DNA of 64,000 bases, taken from contig NZ_CANLMP010000002.1 in NCBI RefSeq assembly GCF_947492405.1, positions 1,154,222 to 1,218,221 of the forward strand. The letters run 5' to 3'. Positions 44,640-56,600 of the stretch are shown one piece after another. The DNA is from an uncultured Aquimarina sp. (GTDB lineage: Bacteria > Bacteroidota > Bacteroidia > Flavobacteriales > Flavobacteriaceae). The notes under the pieces are model-generated. The model ran no database searches. It was not told the origin of the DNA and worked only from the letters and a program-made list of their open reading frames with translations. The translations under genes and the position numbers were made by a program. Position 1 is the stretch's first letter. Each line of letters opens with the position of its first letter.

Positions 44640-44879
44640 CGGATTGGATTGATTTTTCGCAAACGAAAATAATTCTATTTCCTTAAAAACATTGAAAACT
44701 AATAGAAAAAGTGGTCTATTTTTTTTACAAACTTCCACTTTTATCGATTTTTAGCAAAAAGATGCTTTTCAATGAAAAAATCACATTTTATTTGTCTCCA
44801 ATTATATCTAAACCCGTCTATAGATATTGTATGCTATTATATTAAAAATTAAAATTAATTCCACGATTAGTTTTTATAT

Positions 44880-44911
44880 CCCTCATTCATGTTTCTCCCC
44901 AAAGGAGAAAT
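44880..44911. repeat. Dispersed intergenic motif, copy 2, with hairpin
   Basis: CCCTCATT is followed by TTTCTCC, loop CCAAA, GGAGAAA: a 7-bp perfect hairpin. It resembles the copy at 39323-39353 in the CCCTCA lead and the CTCCCCAA(A)GGAG centre. Confidence 0.5.
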
Positions 44912-44955
44912 GATAAAAGGTTAGTGGAATTAATTTTTTTAACCTTTATATAAAT

Positions 44956-44963
44956 TATATTTG
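44956..44963 (+). promoter_or_regulatory. Promoter -7 box for holB, possibly leaderless
   Basis: TATATTTG matches TAnnTTTG and is only four bases before the holB ATG, the same spacing as at the DUF4837-like gene. The -33 region is a run of T without a clear G. Confidence 0.5.
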
Positions 44964-44967
44964 CTTT

Positions 44968-46122
44968 ATGCTTTTTTCAGAAATATTAGGACTTACACAT
45001 ATAAAGAGCTACCTAACTACAAGTGTAGAAAGAGGTCGTATTCCTCATGCGCAACTTTTTGTTGGTCCTAATGGGAGCGGTACCTTACCCATGGCGATCG
45101 CCTACGCTCAATATATTTTATGTCAAAATAAGGATGGCGAAAACACTGGAGGTGTCCAATCTTGTAATCTAAAATTTGATCATCTGGCACATCCCGATTT
45201 GCATTTTGCATATCCTGTTGCCACCAATGATAAGGTAAAAAAACATCCTACGGCAAATCACTTTGCAGAGGAATGGAGAACCTTTATAAATGAAAATCCT
45301 TACGGAAGCATTTTCGATTGGTATCTTTTGCTAGGAATAGAAAAAAAACAGGGTCAAATCGGTGTTGATGAAGCATTAGATGTGGTAAAAAAACTATCTT
45401 TAAAAAGTTACGAAGGTGGTTATAAAGTGATGTTGATCTGGATGGCGAATAAAATGAATATTGCCGCTTCTAATAAACTGCTCAAGTTAATCGAAGAACC
45501 TCCAGAAAAAACAGTTTTTATTCTGATCGCCGAGGATGAAGAACAATTAATACAAACCATAAGATCCAGATGCCAGGTTTTACATTTCCCTCCTTTGGGA
45601 GAACAAGTGATTAAAGACGCCATAAAAGCATCAGAAAACCTCTCTGATGCAGAAGCGCTAAAAATTGCACATCAAGCTAATGGTGATTATAGTAAGGCAT
45701 TACATTTATTACATCACGATGGTGGTGATGATCAGTTTGAGGATTGGTTTATACAATGGGTACGAACAGCTTTTAGAGCAAAGGGTAATAAATCAGCTGT
45801 TAATGATTTAATTAATTGGAGTGAGTCTATAGCGGGTTCCGGAAGAGAGACACAAAAGAAATTTCTAAACTATTGTTTGGATTTTTTCAGACAAGCGCTG
45901 TTATTAAATTATGGAGCTGATGATCTTGTGTTTTTAGAACCTCAAACCAATGGATTTAAACTTCAGAATTTTGCTCCTTTTATTCACGGGGCTAACATTA
46001 TGGATATTAGTAATGAGCTTCAGGATGCGATCTATCATATTGAGCGCAATGGTAATGCAAAAATCATTCTAACTGATTTATCTATTAAGTTAACTAGATT
46101 ACTTCATAAAAAAGCCGTTTAG
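44968..46122 (+). CDS. holB: DNA polymerase III subunit delta'
   Basis: 384 residues of the clamp-loader AAA+ family: FSEILGLTHIKSYLTTSVER at the start, VGPNGSGTLPMAIAYAQYIL near 31 (a degenerate P-loop without the Lys, as usual for delta'), GYKVMLIWMANKMNIAASNK near 150 and KLLKLIEEPPEKTVFILIAE followed by QTIRSRCQVLHFPPL (the SRC motif). It is the structural subunit of the clamp-loading complex. It is longer than the E. coli protein, with a helical C-terminal region of about 150 residues. A short stem of six base pairs (AAAGCC/GGCTTT) around the stop codon could be a weak terminator. The DoxX-like gene follows 80 bp later. Confidence 0.92.
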   Translation: MLFSEILGLTHIKSYLTTSVERGRIPHAQLFVGPNGSGTLPMAIAYAQYILCQNKDGENTGGVQSCNLKFDHLAHPDLHFAYPVATNDKVKKHPTANHFAEEWRTFINENPYGSIFDWYLLLGIEKKQGQIGVDEALDVVKKLSLKSYEGGYKVMLIWMANKMNIAASNKLLKLIEEPPEKTVFILIAEDEEQLIQTIRSRCQVLHFPPLGEQVIKDAIKASENLSDAEALKIAHQANGDYSKALHLLHHDGGDDQFEDWFIQWVRTAFRAKGNKSAVNDLINWSESIAGSGRETQKKFLNYCLDFFRQALLLNYGADDLVFLEPQTNGFKLQNFAPFIHGANIMDISNELQDAIYHIERNGNAKIILTDLSIKLTRLLHKKAV

Positions 46123-46202
46123 GGCTTTATTTAATATTTTTTATTCTTATTCTTTATTACGACTTTTAGAGTTTGTTATTTTTCAAAACTAAACTCGACT
46201 TC

Positions 46203-46601
46203 ATGGATAATTTTATGACTCACATTGTCTCTATTACAATCTTACTCTTCTTACTTATTACTTTTTTACAATCTGGTATTGATAAAATCACAGATTGGAA
46301 GGGAAACCTAAGCTGGTTAAAAGGTCATTTCTCTGCTACTTTTTTAAGCAATATTGTTCCACTAATGCTGGGTATCATCCTGATCATCGAAATAATTACG
46401 GCTATATTTTGCATTATAGGTATTTATCATTTGATTATTGATAATCACACTGGTTTTGCAATTGGAGCTATGTTTTCTGCTTGTATAACGCTATTAATGC
46501 TTCTTTTTGGGCAGCGTGTTGCCAAAGACTATCAAGGAGCCTTAACTATAACCTGTTATTTTATTGTGGCTATTTTTGGACTATATGTGATAAATTCTTA
46601 A
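46203..46601 (+). CDS. DoxX-like membrane protein
   Basis: 132 residues from the ATG at 46203; a TTG 30 bases earlier is less likely. Four membrane segments are visible (about 8-25, 48-75, 80-100 and 108-130). The loop after the first has FLQSGIDKITDWKGNLSWL, a DoxX-family-like pattern of a helix end followed by a Trp/Lys-rich segment. DoxX relatives are small inner-membrane proteins, some linked to redox or sulfur metabolism, but no function can be assigned here. It is followed by a strong bidirectional terminator. Confidence 0.7.
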   Translation: MDNFMTHIVSITILLFLLITFLQSGIDKITDWKGNLSWLKGHFSATFLSNIVPLMLGIILIIEIITAIFCIIGIYHLIIDNHTGFAIGAMFSACITLLMLLFGQRVAKDYQGALTITCYFIVAIFGLYVINS

Positions 46602-46615
46602 AAGACAAAAAGTAA

Positions 46616-46642
46616 AAAAGAGCACTAGTTTAGTGCTCTTTT
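46616..46642. terminator. Bidirectional terminator between DoxX-like and PorP/SprF genes
   Basis: A perfect 11-bp inverted repeat (AAAAGAGCACT and its complement, loop AGTTT). T-rich sequence lies on one side and A-rich sequence on the other, so it can serve both convergent genes (stops at 46601 and 46651). Confidence 0.88.
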
Positions 46643-46650
46643 GTTTATTT

Positions 46651-47628
46651 CTAATAGGTACATCCACATTTACTTTGTCTACACCCAAAGTCTATACCAA
46701 GGGTAATCATATGCGATCCTGCGGCATTACTTGCATCAAATACCTCATTTACATTGATTTGATATCCATAGGCTACATAAAAGTTGGACTTTTTGATACC
46801 AATCATTGGTGATACTGATAGGGGTTTGAAATCCTGATCTACTAATGATCTAAGACTTACTCCTGCCCAATAGTAATCACCTCTATGCAATTTTCTTACT
46901 TTTAGATTTAAATCCGCTGTACTCCTTCCATCACCTGCAAAATTCTGATACAACACTGAAGGCTCTATCTCTATATCACTAAAACGATCATAAAAAGTAT
47001 ATCCTGAATACACAAAATAATTCTGTATCGATGAAGGCTCAGTTGGAAAAAAATCATCAATCTCTTTACGCAATAAATTTACGGCATTAGCACTTAAGAA
47101 AAAACGTCCTAATCGATACAATACTCCAATATCAAAATTAGAGTTATTCACAGTTACGTTCTCTAAGGATTCACTAGGTGGTAAATTAGGATCTCCATCA
47201 TTAAACTGTGAGGTATCAATACCAAACTGAGTAAACTTATAACTAATACCAAAAGATAGATATTGATTAGTATACTCGTTTAACGTTAAGTGGTGTGCAA
47301 AAGATAGCTGAACACCCTTCTGTGTAGTAGCACCGTTTTGATCATTAAACAAGATAGCACCCACTCCCGAACGATCAGAGATACGTCCATCTATAGATAT
47401 CGATTGAGTCCCTGGAGCATCTGCAATATCTACCCATTGTTCAAAACCAGAAGCACGAACCTGCCAACAATCACCGACCCCAGCATAGGCACTGGAAATC
47501 AAATACGGATTATCAGCGATATATTGGTTCTGAACTGGTGCAAAAAACTCCTGAGCATAACTTCTATTTCCTACTATAGTAATTAATAAAACTATAGCCA
47601 TTATCATATGTCTTGTGTACGTTCTCAT
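46651..47628 (-). CDS. PorP/SprF family T9SS membrane protein
   Basis: 325 residues. An N-terminal signal peptide (hydrophobic MIMAIVLLITIVGNRSYAQ) precedes a mature part of repeated beta-strands with alternating aromatic residues, as in outer-membrane barrels. QNQYIADNPYLISSAYAG near 33-50 matches the conserved PorP/SprF opening (Q-x2-x-NPA/YLxNPAxAG). The protein ends in a Cys-containing tail (DFGCRQSKCGCTY), which is unusual. SprF proteins help secrete or anchor specific SprB-like partners through the T9SS. The gene is 5 bp downstream of the 15-kb gene and ends the operon, as sprF follows sprB in Flavobacterium johnsoniae. Confidence 0.9.
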   Translation of the reverse strand: MRTYTRHMIMAIVLLITIVGNRSYAQEFFAPVQNQYIADNPYLISSAYAGVGDCWQVRASGFEQWVDIADAPGTQSISIDGRISDRSGVGAILFNDQNGATTQKGVQLSFAHHLTLNEYTNQYLSFGISYKFTQFGIDTSQFNDGDPNLPPSESLENVTVNNSNFDIGVLYRLGRFFLSANAVNLLRKEIDDFFPTEPSSIQNYFVYSGYTFYDRFSDIEIEPSVLYQNFAGDGRSTADLNLKVRKLHRGDYYWAGVSLRSLVDQDFKPLSVSPMIGIKKSNFYVAYGYQINVNEVFDASNAAGSHMITLGIDFGCRQSKCGCTY

Positions 47629-47633
47629 ACTTA

Positions 47634-50600
47634 TTATCTATATAAAGTAAAGTGACCTGTAAACTCTCTATTATCTATGTCATTCAGGATAATTGTAAAC
47701 CAATAATCTCCAGATGGCAATTCACTTCCTTGGTAAATTCCGTCCCAACCATTATTTGTACCTTGATCTCCCATAAATTCAGCTAATAATCGACCATATC
47801 TGTCGAATACCTTAACTTCCATGTTTCCGAAGAAGAATGGATCTCTGAAAGGATCTTGTCGTGGATACCAAGTATCATTAGTCCCATCTCCATCAGGAGT
47901 AAAGTAATTAGGAATTACAATATTGATAAATGTTAACTCCTGTGACGCAGTTATTGGACAATCATTAAAACTATTATCAACTACTCTAAGAGCATAAAAA
48001 CTAGTTTCATCAATCGAGAAAATATTTGTGTCTAATTCCCTATAATCAGAGTCTATCAAGTCGTTCAGTGTTGATCCATTTGGAATAATTGCAACAAAAT
48101 AGGTGTAATTATTATTGTATGGTTCGGTTCCTCCTATTCTAATCTCATATTCATTTGGATCCTGAGGATTATTAGTCATAACCGCAACAGGTGGAAGTAA
48201 AGGAACATACGGCTCAATAGTAATCAATCCCGCATCAAACACACATCCTGTTGGGGTATATGTCATTGTTCCTTGATATTCTCCCGGCTGAACAACAAAG
48301 GTTGGAGATAGACTATCACCAGGACTGATACCTCCATCAGTTGACACTAAGTTATAAATGATATCCGTATCTACAGAATCATCACCTAACACAAAATCTA
48401 TGTAATATACTGGTGGCTGACTCACTGTACCGTCGGCATTATAAACAGGGCAATCTGCTCTAGGACTCATTATCCCATTAAGAATAGCTCCCTCTGGAAT
48501 ATCAACAGGTAACGTAATTGGACAATCATTAGAATCTCTAATAAAAATATTAGTAATGCCTCCTGGAAGATCCATATAGGTTAATAACCCTTCCACGAAA
48601 TCTCCCGGATTATTAGTAATACTTGTAAAATAAGGAGGTGTACCACCTGTAATATCTATAGTAACTGCTCCATCGTTAGCGTCAGCACACGTCTCTGCTG
48701 TTACTGACCCCACAATATTAGCCATTAACTGATCTGGTTCTCCAATTGTTACATCGTATACTTGCCCACAACCATTAGAATCTTGTGCAAATACTTGATA
48801 CACTCCAGGAACAAGGTTCGTAAATGTATGCTGATTAGGTACATTATCTGACTCATCATTAAAGAATTGACCTGGGTCAGTGCTTATAGCGAATGAGTAC
48901 AATCCTGTACCTCCAGTTGCAAATACAATAATGGATCCATTATCTTCTCCAAAACATACTACATCCGTAATCTCAGGAGGGATATTCTCAAATTCTGCAG
49001 GATTTATAATATCAAAATCAACCTGAGAAACACAGTTTCTATCACTTCTTACTAAATATGTGTAGTTTCCTGGAGGTAGATTCGTGAATTCACTTTCGCT
49101 CTGTGGACCCCAAGTCTGAGCAGTTGTGTTATTTGTCAACTCAAAAATATAGTCTCCAATACCACCTGTTACCGAAGCATCTATAATTGCCGTTTCTTCA
49201 TTGAAACAGTTAATATTTGCAGCGCTCAGATCTAAAGTAATTGCTATCTGATTAATTGGTATAACAGGAACTGGTGATGATAACTGAGATCTACATCCGT
49301 TTACATCTTCTACAAAGAATTGATACTCTCCAGCTCCAAGACCTGTGAAAACTCCAGATCCACCATTCGCTACTTGGTTACCATCTTGGTCTATATAATA
49401 GTATTCGGTAATTGCCACATCACTAGTTCCACTGATTGTAACATCTATAGTATTAATATCGCAGGTTACCTGTGTTACAGTATCTATATTGACAGTAACC
49501 TCATTTGGCTCATTAATCACTGCAGTTGTTGTTGCCGTACAATTAAGATTATCAGAAACCGTAATCGTATACGTTCCAGCACCTAAATTATTAAATACAG
49601 CAATAGACTGAGGTCCACTTGTGGTTACACCATCAGGGAATGTTAATGTATACAAATATGTTCCAGGTCCTTGACCTCCACTAGCAACAACAGTAATACT
49701 GCCATCTGTATCTTCAAAACAAGTTACACTGCTGTCCGCAATTGGATCTACAATAATAGCATTTGGCGCTTGTATTGTAAATTGCTCATCGTCAGTACAT
49801 CCCTGGCTATCTTCTGCAGTAACAGTATATAAACCAGCAGTTAAGTTTTCAAACAGTCCAGTAGTATTCGTAATCGCTCCTGGAGTTAATGTATATGTTA
49901 CTGCTCCTTGAGCTCCGGTTACAGATGCCTGGAACGATCCATCAGCACCAGGTAAACATGACTCGACAGTATTTATTGGTGATATTGCAGTGACAATTGG
50001 AGCACCTGGTCCCATTACAGCTACAGCATTAGATCGTTCAGTACATAATGGGTCAGCCGTTTCTACAATCTCTACAATATAAACTCCTTGAGGTAATAAT
50101 ACAGGTAATATATACGGATTAGGATCCGTTGTTGTATCTCCTGTTCCAGAGAACGCTGTTGGATTTCCGTTTTCATCTAAGATCGTAAAGTTATACGGAC
50201 CTGTATATCCTGTAATTGAAATGTTTATAGTACCATCTGCATCTCCTAAACAAGATTCAGGAGTTTCTTGTGCAGCAATCAATTCAACAAAATCAAACTC
50301 ATCAATTTCGTGCGTAACCGTAATAGTACACATCGTAATTTGATCTGTTATTCTGAATGTATAGATACCTAAAGGTCTTGGTAATATAAAGTTAGCAGTA
50401 AAAGTTCCTGCAGGAGTATCCACCGGAACTGGTGGATTAATCACTGTTCCTGCATTATCAATTAATTCGAATAAGAAATCACCCGAACCACCCTGAACGG
50501 ATACTGTAACTTCTTCATCCACTGCACAAGTAATATCTGTAACAATAGCTACAGCAGGATTTGTCATAATTGGGAATGGTGCTACCGTCTCAATTATAGT

Positions 50601-53600
50601 AACATCAGGACTTGTATTACAACCATTAAAATCAGTTACTGTAAATGCATAATCACCTTCTTCATCCGCTAGAATTTCTAGTTGTATTCCATCCGCAGGA
50701 TTTCCATTGGCATCGACAACATCAACAACTGTTACTGTATTCCCCGAAGGAGTAACATACGTTACTGTATATGGAGGTATACCATTTTCAATTGTAAGAG
50801 TTATCGTAGGGAAAATCTCACTATTATCTGCAGGGTTACAGCTATAATTAGTTTGAGCAAGGATTGCAGTAACTTGTGTTGCATTAGGAACCGTAACGGT
50901 ATCCTGACCTGAACAATCCCTATCAGAAGTTACTATAGCAACATAATTTCCTGTTGGAAGTCCTGTAAAAACAGGATTGTCTGTTTGATCAGTACCAACT
51001 TGAGCACCAGGAACTCCTCCTCCTGTATCTACAAACAATTGATATACATAAGGGCCATCATCATCAGTAGCAGGATCAAGAGCTACCGTTACCGTACCAT
51101 CCGTTGACCCGATACATGAAACCGGATTGGCAGAAGCAGATACTATTGGATCAACTGGTACCGAAAGTTCTGGTACATCTATTGTTATAGAACAAGGTGT
51201 TGTAATTGTAGGAATATTAATATCACTAATTTCTACAATATAGTCACCTGCTGGTATTAAAGTAAATATATTATTCCCTACCTGAGGACCGGCAACAATG
51301 GCATTTGTTCCTTCATCTCTTAAGGTAAATGTAAAGTTACCAGGATTAGTAGCGAAATCTGAACCACCTGTTATGGTAACTGTAATTGTTCCATTAAGAT
51401 CTCTACAAGTTGGATCTACAGTGAAATCTGCAGATGCAATCAACTCTGGTAAAATTGTTATCGTTTCTGTATTTGATGGACATCCATTTTCATCATAAGC
51501 TATTACTGTATACGTACCTGGAGTAGAAACAGTAATGTTTGTGGATGTTAATCCATTATTAGCATCTTCTATTGCTCCTCCATTTAACTGAAATTGTAAT
51601 GCACCTGTTCCTGGAGGTGCAGCAACATTGCTAGTTCCTGTAGCAGTAATAACGTAACTACCATCGTGCATACATACATCATCCACTGTTAATGAATTTA
51701 ATACAGGTGGATCTGTTAAAATCACATCAACTGATACAGGTGTCGCAGGACAGCTATTCGTATCGGTTACAGTAATATTATAGTTAATTCCTGGAGCAGG
51801 TCCTCCTGGTAATGAGAACTCCACTGTTGTGCTACTTGTAACTACGGGAGCATTTACTCCATCATTAAAGGTATATGGTGGTGTTCCTCCTGTTACGGAT
51901 ACGATCACTCTACCATTTTCGTTACAATTTGCGTTAATATTATCATCTAGTGTTAAAACCAAATTTTCTGGTTGTGTAATAGTAACTTGACCAGAAACTT
52001 CATCACAGAATGGATAATCTAGTTCTTGTATAAATACTTCAAAAGTTCCAGCAGGTAGTCCATTAACCACAATTGGATTTGTAAACCCTGCTAACTCATT
52101 ACCAGAAGCAACTGGAACTAGTGTTGTAGCATCGCGTACATCATAATCAAAAGAATCTGTGTATCCTGTTACTTCAAATTCTATAGAACCGCTATTATTT
52201 CCAAAACAGGTTAAGTTCGAAGAAGATGTAATATTAACATCCATAAAGTCAAACTCCGGAACATCGTATGTTGTAATGATATCGCAATTTAACCCAAGAC
52301 CGTTAACATCTCCCTGATCAATTACACGGAAAGTATATGTACCAATTGCCGGTAAGTTGAAAAATTGTGCTAAACTACTTCCCGAAGGAGTATCTATAAA
52401 GTCTAATACATTTTGATCTACTGCATTATCTAATCTTTGGAATAAGAAATCTCCAGAACCACCAGCCACAGAAACCTCAACGATTTCATCACCAGCTCCT
52501 GCTGGAGGAGGTGTTTGACAATTGATAGCTTGTGTTTGAGTAACCAATAAATTAGACATTGGCGTATAAGCAGCAATATTCACATTATCTACTGCCGATG
52601 GACAATTATTAACATCAAAAATTTGAACATTATATATTCCAGGTATAGGCGCTTCTATTATAGTAGTAGGAAGCGTTAATGGAACGTTCGATATTACAGT
52701 GGCATCTGGTCTTGTTATCTCTGCTGTATAACCAGGTCCATTACCTCCCATTATATTTGTAATCTCAAAACTAGCATTAGTATTCGCATCACAATCAAAT
52801 TGAGCAACTTGATTCACATCAGCACTTGGTATAGTAACGTCATCTACAGTATAATCTGCTGTGCCTGTACATACTACATCATCAGTTGCTCCAGGACCAT
52901 TTTCCTGAGTTGCTGTAACTACAACAGTATAAGTTCCAGGGCCTAAATTAGGGAATATAGGACTTGCTTGTGGCGCTACAACAATTGGCGCAGTAATTTC
53001 ATAAGTATATACAGCATCAGGATCGAAAGATGCTCCTAAATCAACAACAATAGTTGCATCTGCTGCTCCATTACAAGAAATACTTAGATTTGCTGCAGGA
53101 ACAACCAATACTGGTATTTCTGGAGCATCTATGCTCACTGGAGCAGTAAAACTACAGAAAGGAGCCGTTCCTCTACCATCATCAGTAACTTCTACAATAT
53201 ATTCACCAGGAGCAACACCTGTGTAAACTCCCGTTGCATCACCAGTGTTATTTCCTATAGGTGTTCCGGTATTATCTTGTAATTCATAGGTTAATGTTCC
53301 TATGGCTGCACCTGAGTCTATACTCGTTGTTATCTCACCTGTTGGGTTTTGACAATCAGGAGCAACAGTAAATTCTGCACTAATTACTAATTCACCATAC
53401 ACTGTTACTGGTGTAGAAACTGAACAACCTGAATCATCCGTAATTGTTATGGTATATGTTCCTGGAGTAGAAACAATAAACTGATGATTATTGTTATCAA
53501 TACTTCCATTAACAGCAGTACCTCCATCTATTTGGTATAATAAATTAGTTCCTAAGCCGGTACCATCTACATCAATTACATTACTGTTATCATAAGCACA

Positions 53601-56600
53601 ATCATCTATAAAATTAGCCACTACAGTTGGTAATGGATTAACAACAGTATTTACAGTAACCGGACCAAAAGTACATCCATTATCATCTATAACAAAAATG
53701 TGTAACGTTTGTACTGTATTTCCTAGATCAATTACATTACTCGTTAAAGGAAAATCTGCCAATACCGTTGGTGTTGTAACAGGACTTCCAAAACCATCGT
53801 CAGCAATCAATGCATATTGATATCCATCTGCGGTTGGAGGTATTCCAAAAGGCGTTCCTCCATTAGTATCCATAATTACCTGTGCATTTGTCCCACAACT
53901 ATTTGCCGGGGTCTGGTTTGTATCTATAGATATTAATGGGTCAGGAATATCAATAACAAAATCAAATCTAGAAGGGCAAAATGGTGCTGTACCTTCTCTA
54001 ACAACAACATAGTATTGACCAGGTGGAAAATTAGATATGGTAACCGGCAGCGGAGCTGGACTTACCACAGGTGCCGAACCTGAGTATACAGTTGGTGCCA
54101 AACTTACATCCAAACTAACATTAGTAATCTGATCGAATACTTCCCACTCAATGGATGTAACTCCTGGATCGTATCCAGAAACCGTAAAAGTAATTTCTCC
54201 ATCATTTACTGCTGGAGTTACATTACAAGAAACATCAGAAAGTGAATTCTGAGTAATTATAGGCGATGAAAGAGGTGCTAATGGAGCAACTAATTCTTGA
54301 TAAATACAACCCGTTGCAAGGTCTCTTACCTCTAAAATATAAGTTCTATTAAAATCTAAAACATCAAATGCACCTGCGGTCATACCACCATAACGATGAT
54401 CTCTAATTGGTGTATTTGCATCAACAGCTGTAGGTCCTAAAGGAATGTCATTTAAAGGAACAAAATCCCCGAGACCTGGAGATGGTTCCCCTACAATACG
54501 AATTTCAAATCCTGGTGGTGGATCAGCTGGTGGATTAACCCCTGCCCCTCCTAATACCTGAACATCAAAAACAACACCGCCTGGACAGGTTGCAGTTGCT
54601 GTAACAACTGATTGTAAATCACTTATCTGCGAAAACACATTAAATGGTCCAAAAGGACTAGCATCCGTACAACCGTTAGCATCCTCTACAAAAACATAAT
54701 ACTGTCCGAAATCAACATCACCAAAAGTAATACTAGTACTTGGTGTGTTTATAATTGGGTTACTAGGAGTAGCACCAGGAACAGCTACCAAAGGTCTTAC
54801 AAATAAGTTACTTGCTTCTACCAGTGTATAGGTAAAAGGTCCAGTACCTCCTGTGATTGTAAGATCAACAGAACCTAAAATATTTCCTGATGGTCCTCCG
54901 CCTGACCCATCATCACAAGTAACGGGATTCCCCATACCTGATCCTGATATAATATCTGGTGCTATTATTTCTACCGTATCCGTTTCTAAACAACCTCTAG
55001 CGCTTCTTACAGTAAAATCATATACACCTTCCGCTAGATTAGGAAATGTTATTTGTGTTCCTGTAATAGTAACAAAAGTTCCCGTGTTTTCGAAATCTAT
55101 TTCATAAGGGGCTTCTGTACCGGTAACTATAATTATAGCTGTACCTGTATCTCCGAAACAAGCTACATTAACATCGTCTGCTGTAATTGCAATTGGTGCC
55201 GGATCTGTTACGGTAAAAGGTGATGTTGTAAATGTACATCCTCTATCATCCGTTACCCTGAATTCATATGTTCCTGCTCCAGAGGTAGCAATATAATCCA
55301 GGAAAGGTGCTATTACATTAGTAACGTGATCTACAAACGCTCCACTATTAAAAGATACAGCAATATCATATGGCGCATATCCTCCATTTACAGCGAATGA
55401 GAAGGAAGCGTCTTGAGAAACACCAGCAGCATTACAAATAATATCTACCTGATTAACAACTAATTCTACGGCTGGTTCTATTATTATAGTTTCAGTTTCG
55501 GTACAACCTACGCTATCAGTAACTGTTATTATATAAGTTCCCGATTGGGTAAATGTTTCATTTATAGTAGTATTTCCAGCTCCCAAAGGAGTATTACTAA
55601 CTATTTGAGTACCATTTCTCGTTACATCATAAGAGTAGTCTGGGCTTCCTGAAGTAATTTCGATTTCTACGGAAGTCAAACCATCATCCAAACACAATTC
55701 TTGTGATGTTATACTAAGTGTCACTGCAGGTAACTGTGTAATTAATAGTGTTTGTGTTCCAAAACACACACCTGTCGTATCAAAAACAGTAATTGTATAT
55801 GGATCCGTAGCATCATTCAAAATACCGGTAAATGGTATTGTAGTAGCTTGTGGTCCTAAACTAGTTCCATTAGTTGGATGTGTAATCGTATATGTGTATA
55901 CTGGTCCATTACCGCCTGTCTCATTAGAAACAGTAACAGTATTATCATTACAAGTCTGATCCAGTTCTGGAGTAAATGTAATTACCGTTGGCTCTGTAAT
56001 AGTCACTGTCGCGGTATCAGAGCAATTAGTTGTAACAGCTCCATTCGCATCAGTTACATTTATCGTATAAGTTCCTACTGATAATCCCGTAACAGTAAGT
56101 GGGTCGGCTGGATAAGTTCCTGAAAATACTAATGTAGTAGCCGGAGACGGTCCTCTTACTTCAAAAGTAAAATTCGGGAATAATGTCGTGTCCACATTAA
56201 ATGCCAATGCCCCATCATTACCTCCATTACAAGTTACTGGCTGAGATTGTGCAGCACTTGTAATTTCTATTTCGTCAATCAATGGTCGGTTAAAGTCTAC
56301 AAACTCTGTACAATTACTATCACTTCTTCTTGCCGTTACACGATACGTAATTCCATTTGTAAATGTATAATTTGTTGTAGCATTAAACCCAGTAGATGAT
56401 CCTCCTACGTTTGTAGCTGGATTAGGAGATACTTCAAAATCATAAACAACTGGTGCCGTCAATAATGGTGCAGCAGAAAGGGTTACTTCTATTGTTTGAG
56501 CTGTACAATCTTCTATTCCAGGTGTAACAGTTACTGACTCAACTTCTAGTAATGGATCTATAGTAATTGGAAATGTTTCCTCGCAATCATCGGTACTAAG

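Larger units (their letters stand above)
44640..44967. other. Intergenic region between pgk and holB
   Basis: A 328-bp AT-rich gap between divergent genes. It contains the second copy of the CCCTCA/CTCC-GGAG motif (44880-44911) and a promoter box for holB at 44956-44963. No clean promoter for pgk and no RNA gene are visible. Confidence 0.65.

Noticed and set aside
44640..44738. N-terminal extension of phosphoglycerate kinase
   Set aside because: The extension has no family similarity and the conserved start lies at 44639. The extra codons are an upstream frame artefact.
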